Source: Propionicimonas paludicola
GTDB lineage: Bacteria > Actinomycetota > Actinomycetes > Propionibacteriales > Propionibacteriaceae
Assembly: GCF_002563675.1 (NCBI RefSeq)
Contig: NZ_PDJC01000001.1
Coordinates: 3,162,001 to 3,226,000 of the forward strand
DNA length: 64,000 bases
Direction of reading: 5' to 3'
Shown: piece by piece, positions 33,787 to 42,352 of the stretch
Numbering within the stretch: the first letter of the stretch is position 1
How the letters are laid out: each line of letters begins with the position of its first letter
Program-made: the position numbers and the translations under genes
The notes under the pieces: generated by a model
The model's database searches: none
Seen by the model: the letters and a program-made list of their open reading frames with translations, nothing else
Told to the model about the DNA's origin: nothing

Positions 33787-35108
33787 ACCCGTAGCAGCCG
33801 GAAGTCCGCCGTATGCAGCGGCGGGACGCTCCAAGCCTGGCGAGACTCGCCGGACGCGGTCAGTCGCAGCCGCAGCGTGTGCGGCGTCTCGATGAAGGCG
33901 ATCTGCACCGCCAGCGTCCCGGACGCATCGCTGCCGGCCGCCACTGCCACCGGAATCGCGGTCGCGCCCAGGATCAGTTCCTGGCGCTGCCAGGTGCCGG
34001 GCTCGGCGGTCAGTTCGGCCGTGTCCTGGCCGTGGCGGAACCCGATCTGGTAGCCGGCACCGTCGCGTCGCGCCCAGAGCTCGGTCAGCTCCGGAAGCTC
34101 CAACTGCTCCTCGCGGCTCAGCGTCGGGTCCAGTGCGGCCGGGCCGTCCGCCGTCCACTCGCTGCCGACTTCGGCATCCTCGGGCACGGCAAGGATGTCG
34201 TGGCCGGCCGGGGTCGGCTCGCTGGGCAGCTCGGGGATCAGTTGATCCCAGACCAGATCCAGCAGCTCCTGGGTGAACGACTGCGCCGAGGTGATCGCGA
34301 TCACCATCTCACGCTCCGGGATCACCAGCGAGAACTGGCCGAAGGCGCCGTCCAGGCGGAAACCCTCCCGGCTCATCCAGCACTGATAGCCGTAGCCAAG
34401 GCCCCATTCCGGGGTCGGGTCGAAGGTCGGGATCTGTCGGGACGTGGCCCGGGCCACCCAGCCCTCGGGCAGCAGCCGGACGCCGTTCCAGACCCCGTCG
34501 CAGCGCAGCAGCTCGCCCATCTTGGCCAGGTCGGCCACCCGCAGATGGGCGCCGGTCCAGCCCAGCGCCCGGCCGAGCCGGTCGGTGTCCCAGTGCAGCT
34601 CGATGCCCATCGGCTCGGTGACCCGCGGCCGTAGGTAGTCGACCAGGTCCGTCCCGGTGACCCGGCGGACGATCTCGCCCAGCAGGAAGGAGGCCCCGTT
34701 GTTGTAGACGTGCCGCGAGCCCACCGGAGTCTGCGGACGGACCGCCAGCAGCCGGGCTACCCACTCGTCCTCCGGGAACGCGGTTGCCGCGTCGATGGTG
34801 TCCTGGTCGTGGCCGGTCGACATCGACAGCAGATGATGCACGGTGATCTGGCTGACCACCGGATCGCCGGGGTCGGCCTCGGGCAGCAACTGCACCACCG
34901 GGTCGTCCAGCCGGAGCAGCCCCTCGCCCACGGCCAAGCCGATGGCGGTCGCGGTGAGCGTCTTGGAGACCGAGTAGACCAGCGGACGGTCCTCGGGCTG
35001 CCAGGGCGCCCAGTAGTGCTCGGCCAGGGTGCGCCCGGACTTCAGCACGACCAGAGAGTGCAGTTCCAGCTCGGGATGGGCCGCGACCGCGTCCAGGAAG
35101 CTCAGCAC
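33780..35108 (-). CDS. serine hydrolase, beta-lactamase/class C-like fold
   Basis: 442 residues without a signal peptide. Active-site SxxK is SVSK (Ser46, Lys49). The YxN motif is in HVYNNGASF, near residue 136. The catalytic domain covers about 1-330, and a beta-rich C-terminal domain of about 110 residues follows. Such proteins are usually esterases or DD-peptidases, not true antibiotic resistance enzymes. The GTG start at 35108 lies inside the end of the aldo/keto reductase gene (7-base overlap), so the pair is translationally coupled. Substrate unknown. Confidence 0.88.
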   Translation of the reverse strand: MLSFLDAVAAHPELELHSLVVLKSGRTLAEHYWAPWQPEDRPLVYSVSKTLTATAIGLAVGEGLLRLDDPVVQLLPEADPGDPVVSQITVHHLLSMSTGHDQDTIDAATAFPEDEWVARLLAVRPQTPVGSRHVYNNGASFLLGEIVRRVTGTDLVDYLRPRVTEPMGIELHWDTDRLGRALGWTGAHLRVADLAKMGELLRCDGVWNGVRLLPEGWVARATSRQIPTFDPTPEWGLGYGYQCWMSREGFRLDGAFGQFSLVIPEREMVIAITSAQSFTQELLDLVWDQLIPELPSEPTPAGHDILAVPEDAEVGSEWTADGPAALDPTLSREEQLELPELTELWARRDGAGYQIGFRHGQDTAELTAEPGTWQRQELILGATAIPVAVAAGSDASGTLAVQIAFIETPHTLRLRLTASGESRQAWSVPPLHTADFRLLRVY

Positions 35109-36112
35109 GGGCGGCTCTTCGGGGTGTTCTGCTCGGTCAGCCCGGGGTCGCGGACGACCACGTCGCCCAGGGCCTCGTCGATCCGGGCCATCAGTTCGGT
35201 CGGAATCTCCACGCCCGAGGCGGCCACGTTCTCGGCGATCTGCTCGGGACGTGATGCTCCGATGATCGCGCAGCCCACGTTCTGGTTCTGGAGCACCCAG
35301 GCCACGGCCAGCTGAGCCATGGTGATCCCGAGCTCGTCGGCGATCGGACGCAGCCGCTGCACGGCCTCCAGCGTCGGGGTCTCCATCAGCCGCTTGATGA
35401 AGTTCGCGCCACCGTTGGCGTCGGTGGCCCGCGAGCCGTCGGGCACCGGCTGGCCGGGCAGGTACTTGCCGGTGAGGACGCCCTGGGCCACCGGCGACCA
35501 GCAGACCTGGGAGACGCCGAGTCCCTCGGAGGTCGGCACCACCTGCTCCTCGATCACCCGCCACAGCATCGAGTACTGCGGCTGGTTGGAGACCAGCTGG
35601 AAGCCGAGCTCCTTGGCCATCGCGTGGCCGGCCCGGATCTGATCGGCACTCCACTCCGAGACGCCGATGTAGAGCGCCTTGCCGGCCCGGACCACGTCGG
35701 CGAAGGCCTGCATGGTCTCTTCCAGCGGGGTCTCGTAGTCCCATCGGTGTGCCTGGTACAGGTCGACGTAGTCGGTGCCCAGCCGCCTCAGGGAGCCGTT
35801 GATCGACTCCATGATGTGCTTACGGGACAGTCCGCAGTCGTTGGGCCCCATCGGGCCGGTCGGCCAGTAGACCTTGGTGAAGATCTCCAGCGACTCGCGG
35901 CGCTGTCCGGCCAGTGCGGCGCCCAGCACCGACTCGGCCACGGTGTTGGCGTAGACGTCCGCGGTGTCGAAGCTGGTGATGCCCGCTTCGAGAGCGGCAT
36001 GGACGCACTTCGTCGCGGTCTCGTTCTCGACCTGGGAGCCGTGGGTGATCCAGTTTCCGTAGCAGATTTCGGAGACCTTCAGCCCGGAGTTGCCTAGATA
36101 GCGATGCTTCAT
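35102..36112 (-). CDS. aldo/keto reductase (Kv-beta/YghZ-like)
   Basis: 336 residues in a TIM barrel. The catalytic residues are visible: Asp49, Tyr54 (DTADVYANT), Lys in IFTKVYW and His in YQAHRWD. The C-terminal NADPH-binding region is GASRPEQIAENV. It reduces aldehydes or ketones, and the Kv-beta-like opening LGNSGLKVSEICYG places it in that subgroup. ATG at 36112. It is followed by, and overlaps, the serine hydrolase gene. Physiological substrate unknown. Confidence 0.94.
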   Translation of the reverse strand: MKHRYLGNSGLKVSEICYGNWITHGSQVENETATKCVHAALEAGITSFDTADVYANTVAESVLGAALAGQRRESLEIFTKVYWPTGPMGPNDCGLSRKHIMESINGSLRRLGTDYVDLYQAHRWDYETPLEETMQAFADVVRAGKALYIGVSEWSADQIRAGHAMAKELGFQLVSNQPQYSMLWRVIEEQVVPTSEGLGVSQVCWSPVAQGVLTGKYLPGQPVPDGSRATDANGGANFIKRLMETPTLEAVQRLRPIADELGITMAQLAVAWVLQNQNVGCAIIGASRPEQIAENVAASGVEIPTELMARIDEALGDVVVRDPGLTEQNTPKSRPC

Positions 36113-36168
36113 GAGCCGAGCCTATGCCCTGCCCGGCAGCCTCCGGAATCGTCGCGACGAGGCGTGGA

Positions 36169-36990
36169 TCACTCGGCCAGAGCCACCGGAAACTGGATCT
36201 CGGTGACGTACTCCGACGGGTCGGCGACGTCGCCCGGCGAGACCAGGTAGACCTCGCGCGGTGCGCCGATCGGAGTGTGCCCGTGCTCCTGGATCCAGGC
36301 CTGGACGGCGGCGTAGCCGGGGCCGGCTTCTTCGTACGGGCCGCGATGGACGGTGCTGGCCACCAGCCACGCCGGCAGCTCCACGGCCTCGACCGCGCCG
36401 AGGGCGGGGAACGGGCCGCTGACCGGGAAGCCCAGCTCGAACGGGGTCGGCGCCTCATCGTCGAAGGGCTCGCTCATCGACAAGAACGGCGGCCCGGCGA
36501 AGGCCACCTGGCCAGCGGTGATCGCCGCCGCCAGCTGCCCATAGCCGGCCTGGATGGCCTGGGTGACGGTGGCTGCCGTCGCCTCGGTGCGCAGCAGTGC
36601 GGCCCATCCCGGGCTCAGCTGCTTGAGGGTGACTTCGTAGTTCACGATGTGTCCTTCCTGATCGATCAGCCGGTGCAGATAGGCCAGCGCGCGTTGCTGC
36701 CGGTCCAGGTCGTCGGCCAGTCGTGCCTCGTGGCGTTGCAGCAGTGCGACCACCGACGACCGATCGGACGCGGCCAGCACCTGCCCGATCTCGGCCAACG
36801 GCATCTGCACCTGGCGCAGCAGCCGGATCAGCTCGGCGGTGCCGACCTGCTCGTAGCTGTAGTAGCGATAGCCGCTGCTCGGATCGACCCATGCCGGAAC
36901 CAGCAGCCCGGCATCGGCGTAGTGGCGCAGGGTGCGGATGGACAGCCGGGTCGCCTGGGCGAACCGTCCGATCTGAATCATGTTGGCCAT
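36169..36990 (-). CDS. MerR family regulator with GyrI-like ligand-binding domain
   Basis: 273 residues. N-terminal MerR winged helix (about 3-70; GRFAQATRLSIRTLRHYADAG), a dimerisation helix (about 75-115), then a GyrI/BmrR-type C-terminal domain (about 118-273) that binds small hydrophobic cations in relatives. ATG 36990 is preceded by GCAGGAGGC. The upstream promoter has the 19-bp spacer with an internal dyad that MerR proteins untwist, so it activates its own transcription. The C-terminal domain is clearly related to the neighbouring free-standing GyrI protein. Confidence 0.93.
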   Translation of the reverse strand: MANMIQIGRFAQATRLSIRTLRHYADAGLLVPAWVDPSSGYRYYSYEQVGTAELIRLLRQVQMPLAEIGQVLAASDRSSVVALLQRHEARLADDLDRQQRALAYLHRLIDQEGHIVNYEVTLKQLSPGWAALLRTEATAATVTQAIQAGYGQLAAAITAGQVAFAGPPFLSMSEPFDDEAPTPFELGFPVSGPFPALGAVEAVELPAWLVASTVHRGPYEEAGPGYAAVQAWIQEHGHTPIGAPREVYLVSPGDVADPSEYVTEIQFPVALAE

Positions 36991-37008
36991 CACTGCCTCC
37001 TGCAGACG

Positions 37009-37039
37009 ATCCTGAACTCTCCCGTCACTGGAGAGTCAA
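37009..37039 (-). promoter_or_regulatory. MerR-type promoter with 19-bp spacer and dyad
   Basis: On the minus strand, TTGACT (37039-37034) and CAGGAT (37014-37009) are separated by 19 bases. The perfect dyad ACTCTCC-N7-GGAGAGT (37016-37036) sits between them. The overlong spacer and central dyad are the textbook arrangement for MerR activation. The merR-like gene starts 19 bases downstream of the -10 box. Confidence 0.85.
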
Positions 37040-37063
37040 GCAGACTGACGCCACCCCCACAGC

Positions 37064-37083
37064 AAAGGGGGCAGTCCCCTTCT
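37064..37083. repeat. GGGGGCAGTCCCC palindromic element
   Basis: AAAGGGGGCAGTCCCCTTCTC-like palindrome between the MerR promoter and the 3' end of the GyrI-like gene. A near-identical element lies at 53561-53580. Part of a dispersed REP-like family. Confidence 0.6.
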
Positions 37084-37111
37084 CGGTGGGCGCACATCGG
37101 TAAGGCGGTGC

Positions 37112-37585
37112 TCAGCGGTGTGCGATCGGGATCTGAATCTCGGTGATGTACTCCAGCGGGTCCATGGTGTCGGCCGGCGAGACCAGATAGATCTCCCGCG
37201 GGTAGCCGATCGCCACATAGCCGTGCGAACTGATCCAGTCCTCGATGGCCCGGTAGGCCGGGCCGGCCTCGTCGTAGGGGCCACGATGAATCGCGGTGGC
37301 CACCTCGCAGGCGGCCAGTTCAGTGCACCGGACGTCCCCGTCGGCAGGGAACGGCAAGGCGATCGGGAAGCCCAACTGGATCTGTGCCGGGTGGTCGTCG
37401 TCGAAGACCTGCTCCATGACGAAGAACGCGGAGCCGGCGAAGGCCACTCCGGCGCGAGTGATCGCCGCTGCCAACTGGGCATAGCCGGACTTGACCGCTG
37501 AGGACATGTTGGAGGGGTGGGCCTGCAACTCCAGGACAGCCGCATGCTGGGCCGGCAGTTGCCTGACGTCCACTTGGAACGACAT
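37112..37585 (-). CDS. free-standing GyrI-like small-molecule-binding protein
   Basis: 157 residues forming one GyrI-like domain. It is parallel along its length to the C-terminal domain of the adjacent MerR regulator: AIHRGPYDEAGPAYRAIEDW here against STVHRGPYEEAGPGYAAVQAW there, and both share PREIYLVSPAD/PREVYLVSPGD. The conserved Glu in GPYDEAG is the usual ligand or catalytic residue of the fold. The ATG at 37585 is chosen from the ACAGGAGGT ribosome site. Probably arose by duplication with the regulator's domain; it may sequester or hydrolyse the same ligand. Confidence 0.85.
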   Translation of the reverse strand: MSFQVDVRQLPAQHAAVLELQAHPSNMSSAVKSGYAQLAAAITRAGVAFAGSAFFVMEQVFDDDHPAQIQLGFPIALPFPADGDVRCTELAACEVATAIHRGPYDEAGPAYRAIEDWISSHGYVAIGYPREIYLVSPADTMDPLEYITEIQIPIAHR

Positions 37586-37712
37586 TCGCAGACCTCCTGT
37601 TCGGCGCACGCCGACCAGCGGCCCCGATGGATCAAGTGGAGTCCCGAACGACTGGCCCAGTCAAGGCCCCAACCGGCTACAAAGCAGCAGCCTTTCGGCT
37701 ACCCACATGCCG

Positions 37713-37746
37713 AGGGCGCCCCGGATCAGTGATCCAGGACGCCCTT
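37713..37746 (-). terminator. hairpin after coiled-coil operon
   Basis: AGGGCG...GGATCA and TGATCC...CGCCCT form an imperfect stem of about 15 bp with a minimal loop. It lies 13 bases past the stop of the DivIVA-like gene in its transcription direction. There is no long T-run, so the terminator role is probable, not certain. Confidence 0.6.
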
Positions 37747-37759
37747 GAGGCCATGCGGG

Positions 37760-38782
37760 TCAGCTCTGGCTGGACTCGTCCACCACGTCGGCTGCCTCGG
37801 GGGTGACGGTCTCGACCGGACTGGCCGCCGAGGACGGAATCGGAGCGAACTCGATCTCGTCCAGTTCGGCCAGTGGCGAGGCCACGGTGCCGCCCAGGGT
37901 GGCCAGCATCTGCCGGACGTTGGCCAGCTGGGCGTTGATGGCGTCCCGGCGGCCGGTGGCGGCCTGGAGTTCACGCTCGGACTCGCGACGGATCTTCAGC
38001 GCGGCCAGGCGGGCTGCCTCGACGTGCTGGATGGCCTCTTCGCGGGCCGCCTTGATGGTCGACTCGGCGGCCAGCTTGGCCTCGGCCAGAGCCCGGTCGC
38101 CTTCCATCTCCAGGGCGACCTGACGCTCCTGTGCCCGGTTGATGGCCTGCTCGTTGGCGGCCATCTGCGCGGCGAACTCCTCGGCGGCCTTGTCGCGACG
38201 CTCGGCAAGGGAACGCTCGAACTCGGCGGCGGCCGCTGCGGCGCGGGCCCGCTGGTGCTCGTAGACGGCCTCGGCCTCTTCGCGGCGAGCCACGGCCTCC
38301 CGATCGGCGTAGTCGACGATCTCGTCGGCCTGCCGCTTGGCGGCCTCGACGATCCGAGCCGCCTCGGTGTCAGCCTTGCTCACCACGTCGCGGGCGTAGC
38401 GGTCGGCTGCGCTCTTGGTCTGGTTGGCGGCCTCCTCAGCCTCGGCGGAGAGCCGCTCGGCCTCGGCCTTGGCGCGGGTCTTCAGCTCGTCAGCCTCGTC
38501 CTCGGCCAGGGCCAGCATCCGGCCGATCCGGGCGCCGAGGTCGTTGAAGCTCGGCTGGTCGGACGGCTGGTTCTGCTCGACCGCGGCGAGCCGGGTGCGG
38601 TAGCCGCTCAACTGCTCCTCCAGCTGGGCCACGGTGGCCTGCAGCTTGGTGGACTCGATGGCGCTGTCCGCCGCCTCCGACCGGGCTTGGTCACGGGCCT
38701 TGGCCAAATCACCAATAGCGCGGTCGACCTCGGTCGGATCGTAGCCGCGCAGCACCGTCTTGAATCCGGGGATCTGGATCAT
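37760..38782 (-). CDS. DivIVA-domain coiled-coil protein
   Basis: 340 residues. The N-terminus (IPGFKTVLRGYDPTEVDRAI) matches the DivIVA/Wag31 membrane-binding region. A continuous Ala/Glu/Arg-rich coiled coil covers about 25-300, ending in an acidic Pro/Ser-rich tail. Proteins like this organise polar growth and division in actinomycetes. Its ATG overlaps the stop of the upstream coiled-coil gene (ATGA), so the two are coupled, as in the FilP/Scy neighbourhood of Streptomyces. A terminator-like hairpin follows the stop. Confidence 0.8.
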   Translation of the reverse strand: MIQIPGFKTVLRGYDPTEVDRAIGDLAKARDQARSEAADSAIESTKLQATVAQLEEQLSGYRTRLAAVEQNQPSDQPSFNDLGARIGRMLALAEDEADELKTRAKAEAERLSAEAEEAANQTKSAADRYARDVVSKADTEAARIVEAAKRQADEIVDYADREAVARREEAEAVYEHQRARAAAAAAEFERSLAERRDKAAEEFAAQMAANEQAINRAQERQVALEMEGDRALAEAKLAAESTIKAAREEAIQHVEAARLAALKIRRESERELQAATGRRDAINAQLANVRQMLATLGGTVASPLAELDEIEFAPIPSSAASPVETVTPEAADVVDESSQS

Positions 38783-40209
38783 CTCTGTTCTTCCATTCCT
38801 TGCTGGTTCGCTGCTGCGGGTCGTTCGGCGGCAAGCGCCTCAATGACCCCGGATAGGTGCCCTAGTTGGGCGGTGATGTCTTCTCGTCTCTTGGCCAACA
38901 CCGACACCTCGGCGCGGGCGCGCTCCATCTGGGCTCGGGCCTCCGCGCGCACAGCATCGGCATCAGCACGTGCTTGGTTTAGCAGATCAACCGCCTCCCG
39001 GCGGATCTCTCCAGCTTTTTCATATGTATCACGCTGCAAGCGCTCGAGATCGTTGGTGGTTCGCTCCCTGATCAGCCGGGCGCCGCTCTCGGCTTCCTCG
39101 ACCCGCAAGCGGGCCCGTTCCAGCTGGGCGGTGACCTCGACGTTGGCGTTGCGGAGCTCGCGTTCGGCCTCGTCCTTCGCGCGCTGGACGGTGTTGTCCG
39201 CTTCGATCCTGGCCGCGTCGAGTACCGCCTTGGCCTTGGTCTCGATCTCGATGGCGGTCGCCTTCGCGGCGGCGATGGCGGCCGCATTGCGGTGCTCGGT
39301 GGTGGTGGCGGCGATCTGCGCCTTCTCCCGGATGTCCCGGACGTGGGCAGCGACCTTGTCGCGCTCGGTGCGCTTGATGTTCTCCACCTCGGCCGCCACG
39401 CTCTCGTGCATCTCGGCCGCCTCTTCCTTCACCCGGGCGGCTTCGGCGTTGGCCGCGGCCAGCAGGCCGTCGGCGTAGCGGCGGGCCTCGTCGATCAGTC
39501 GCTCCCGTTCCGCCTGGGCTGCGCTCACCTCGGCCAGCGCGGTCTGCTTCAGCTCGGCCAGCTCGGCGTCGGACTCGGAGCGCTGCCTGGCCAGATCCGC
39601 TTCGACCTCGGCCCGATGCTGATCCAGATCGGCGGTGGTGGTGTCGGCCAGCTCGGCCAGTTCCTTGGCCAGCCGATCGCGGCGCTGGGCCTCCTCGGCA
39701 GCCAGCACCTGCTGCCGGCTCTCCACCTGGGCGTCCAGCTCGGCCAGCTTCGCCTCGGCGGTGTGCTGAGCGTCGATGGTGGCGGCGGTGGCCTCCTCCA
39801 GCATCTGCTCGGCCTTCTGCCGGGCCTCAGCGACCAGCCGGTCGGCGTCCTCACGGGCACGGGCCAGCACCTCGGCCGCGGTGTGCTCGGCGGTCTGGGT
39901 GATCATGGTGGCCTGCTCGGTGGCGTCCGAGAGCAGGCTCAGGGCGTCCCGGTGGGAGTCCTCCAAGCGAGAGTTGGCGGTGGCGATCGCGGCGGCGACG
40001 TCAGCTTCGCGCTCGGCGATCTCGCTGTTCAGCTGCTCGAGGACCTCACGCTGGGCGATGATCTCGGAGCGAATCTGGTCGGCTTCGGCCTGGGCCTCGA
40101 TCCGCAGTTGGTCCGCGAGGTTCTGCGCATGGGTGAGGATCTCAGTGGCGTGCCGGGTGAGATCACTGCCGGCCTGCTGATCGCCAGGGACGGCAGAAGA
40201 GTCGGACAC
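38779..40209 (-). CDS. long coiled-coil protein (FilP/Scy-like)
   Basis: About 476 residues, almost all alpha-helical coiled coil rich in Ala, Glu, Arg and Gln from about residue 20 to 460. It has no transmembrane segment or enzyme motif. The composition resembles the filament-forming FilP and Scy proteins of Streptomyces; related proteins are often misannotated as cellulose-binding. The start is uncertain: GTG 40209 gives VSDSSAVPGD with GGGAAC upstream, TTG 40215 is possible, and the longer reading to 40398 runs through the region divergent from thrC. It is translated together with the DivIVA-domain gene that overlaps its stop. Confidence 0.75.
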   Translation of the reverse strand: MSDSSAVPGDQQAGSDLTRHATEILTHAQNLADQLRIEAQAEADQIRSEIIAQREVLEQLNSEIAEREADVAAAIATANSRLEDSHRDALSLLSDATEQATMITQTAEHTAAEVLARAREDADRLVAEARQKAEQMLEEATAATIDAQHTAEAKLAELDAQVESRQQVLAAEEAQRRDRLAKELAELADTTTADLDQHRAEVEADLARQRSESDAELAELKQTALAEVSAAQAERERLIDEARRYADGLLAAANAEAARVKEEAAEMHESVAAEVENIKRTERDKVAAHVRDIREKAQIAATTTEHRNAAAIAAAKATAIEIETKAKAVLDAARIEADNTVQRAKDEAERELRNANVEVTAQLERARLRVEEAESGARLIRERTTNDLERLQRDTYEKAGEIRREAVDLLNQARADADAVRAEARAQMERARAEVSVLAKRREDITAQLGHLSGVIEALAAERPAAANQQGMEEQR

Positions 40210-40339
40210 AGACAAATGTTCCCGGTAATCCCTTGTCGGGGCAACCCGCCACCCCCATTTTGACGAGACTGTCTGAGGTTCTGGTCCAGCGTTATCGGGC
40301 GAAATACTCCACATCCGGTGCCCGGGTAGAGTTCGGCGG

Positions 40340-41794
40340 GTGCAGTACGTCTCCACCAGGTCCCTCGAGGCAGCGACCACGTTCGGTTTCAGCGACATCC
40401 TGTTGGCCGGTTTGGCCGCGGACGGCGGCCTGTTCGTGCCCGCCGAGTATCCGCGCCTGACGGCTGCTGAGCTAGCCAGCTGGCGGGAAACCCTGCGGGT
40501 CGAGGGGTACGCGGCGTTGGCTCACGCGGTCTTGTCGAGGTTCATCACCGACATCGATTCGGCGGCTCTGCGGACGCTGTGTGACCGGGCCTACAACGAT
40601 CAGGTTTTCGCCACCGCCGACATCGTTCCGGTTTCCGAGCTCGACGGTGGATTGTGGCTGGGGCATCTTTCCGACGGCCCGACCGCTGCATTCAAAGACT
40701 TGGCGATGCAATTGTTGGGTCAGTTCTTCGAGTACGAGCTGGCTCGTCGCGGAACCACGCTGAACATCCTCGGCGCAACCAGTGGCGATACCGGATCGGC
40801 GGCCGAGCACGCCATGCTCGGACGGCGTGGCATCCGGGTCTTCATGCTCACTCCAGCCGGTCGGATGACGCCCTTCCAGCAGGCCCAGATGTTCAGCTTG
40901 GATGACCCGTCGATCGTGAACATCGCGGTGGACGGCGTCTTCGACGACTGCCAGGACCTGGTCAAGGCGGTGGCTGGTGACCTGGAGTTCAAGCAGCGCT
41001 ACGCGCTCGGTGCCGTGAACTCGATCAACTGGGCCCGGTTGGTGGCCCAGGTGGTCTACTACGTGGCCTGCTGGCTGCGGGTCACCACCTCCGATGATCA
41101 GCAGGTCGACTTCTGCGTCCCCACCGGGAACTTCGGCAACATCTGCGCCGGCCACGTGGCCCGGATGATCGGGATCCCGATCAACACCTTGGTGCTGGCC
41201 ACCAATGAGAACAACGTGCTCGACGAGTTCTTCCGCACCGGCGTCTACCGGGTGCGCAGCTCGGCCGAGACGGCGGCCACCTCGAGCCCGAGCATGGACA
41301 TCTCCAAGGCATCCAACTTCGAGCGATTCATCTTCGACCTGCTCGGCCGCGATGGGGCCCGGGTGCGCCGGCTGTTCGGTGAGGAACTGGCCAGCAAGGG
41401 CTACTTCGACCTGTCCGACACTCCCGAGTTCGCCGAGCTGCGTGCCCGCTATGGGTTCGTCTCCGGCTCGTCCAGCCATGCCGACCGGCTCGCCCAGATC
41501 CGTGAGGTCTACGCCCGGAACGGGGTCCTCATCGACCCGCACACGGCGGACGCGGTGAAGGTGGCCCGCGAGTTCGTCCAGCCCGGGGTGCCGATGATCG
41601 TGTTGGAGACCGCGCTGCCGGTGAAGTTCGCCGAGACCATCATTGAGGCGGTCGGGGTGGTGCCGGAGCGTCCGGCCCGTTTCGACGGGATCGAGGACTT
41701 GCCGCGCCGGGTGGTCGAGCTGCCCAATGACCCGGACGCCTTGAAGCGGCTCATCGCCGAGCGGGCCGAGCCGGTGCCGGACCTCCCTCGCTGA
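40340..41794 (+). CDS. thrC: threonine synthase
   Basis: 484 residues, matching the long (fungal/E. coli-type) class of threonine synthase. It converts O-phosphohomoserine to threonine with pyridoxal phosphate. The PLP lysine is in PTAAFKDLAMQ, the phosphate loop in GATSGDTGSAAEHA, and the C-terminal CVPTGNFGNICAGH and LATNENNVLDEF motifs are present. GTG start at 40340, directly adjacent to the promoter region shared with the divergent coiled-coil operon. No hom or thrB neighbour, so the pathway genes are dispersed. Confidence 0.95.
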   Translation: MQYVSTRSLEAATTFGFSDILLAGLAADGGLFVPAEYPRLTAAELASWRETLRVEGYAALAHAVLSRFITDIDSAALRTLCDRAYNDQVFATADIVPVSELDGGLWLGHLSDGPTAAFKDLAMQLLGQFFEYELARRGTTLNILGATSGDTGSAAEHAMLGRRGIRVFMLTPAGRMTPFQQAQMFSLDDPSIVNIAVDGVFDDCQDLVKAVAGDLEFKQRYALGAVNSINWARLVAQVVYYVACWLRVTTSDDQQVDFCVPTGNFGNICAGHVARMIGIPINTLVLATNENNVLDEFFRTGVYRVRSSAETAATSSPSMDISKASNFERFIFDLLGRDGARVRRLFGEELASKGYFDLSDTPEFAELRARYGFVSGSSSHADRLAQIREVYARNGVLIDPHTADAVKVAREFVQPGVPMIVLETALPVKFAETIIEAVGVVPERPARFDGIEDLPRRVVELPNDPDALKRLIAERAEPVPDLPR

Positions 41795-41819
41795 ACCGCG
41801 GCGGATTAGGCTCAGCGAC

Positions 41820-42344
41820 GTGCGATCTGACGAGCTCCGGGTGCTCTACTCCCGCCTGGTGGTGACCAGTTGCGAGTGGCGGACGATCGGCGTGGCCGAT
41901 CCGGAGGAGCTGGCCGAGCGGGTCTTCGCCCGGCTGGACCGTGAGGCCGATGCCGATCTGGCCGACCTGTACCGCGAGGTCGACCGGGTCGTCTTCCTGG
42001 CTTTCGAGGAGTACTCCGATCGGCTCGGGCTGATGGAGAAGTTCCGCAACCTGGGGACGCCGCCGCCGGCCCGTCCGGCCCGGCTGATGCTGGACGCGCT
42101 GAGCAAGCTCAACACCCGGGATCGGGCGCTGCTGCAGCGTCGCCATTGGGACGAACTGGACGCTCTGGAACTGGCCGAGTCGCTGCGCTGGCCGGTGGAG
42201 CAGGCCGTGGCCCGGCTCGGCAGGGCCGAGGCGCGATTCCTGGCCAAGGCGCGGCGGACCCGTCCGGAGCTGGAACCGTCCGCGGTGCCGTCCCTGATCG
42301 CTTCACTCAAGCCGGGCCAGCACCGGCGGTACCCGGCTCGCTGA
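41820..42344 (+). CDS. sigma region 4-like helical protein
   Basis: 174 residues, predicted all helical. The segment around 90-145 (KLNTRDRALLQRRHWDELDA, then LELAESLRWPVEQAVARLGR) resembles the helix-turn-helix of sigma region 4. The N-terminal half lacks a recognisable region 2. GTG start at 41820, 25 bp after thrC and on the same strand, so it may be cotranscribed. It could be a divergent ECF-like sigma factor or a regulator built on the region-4 fold. Function unknown. Confidence 0.6.
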   Translation: MRSDELRVLYSRLVVTSCEWRTIGVADPEELAERVFARLDREADADLADLYREVDRVVFLAFEEYSDRLGLMEKFRNLGTPPPARPARLMLDALSKLNTRDRALLQRRHWDELDALELAESLRWPVEQAVARLGRAEARFLAKARRTRPELEPSAVPSLIASLKPGQHRRYPAR

Positions 42345-42352
42345 GGCCGGGC

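Noticed and set aside
33780-35108. Antibiotic-resistance beta-lactamase
   Set aside because: The fold and SxxK are present, but there is no signal peptide or class-specific resistance signature; many cytoplasmic esterases share this fold.
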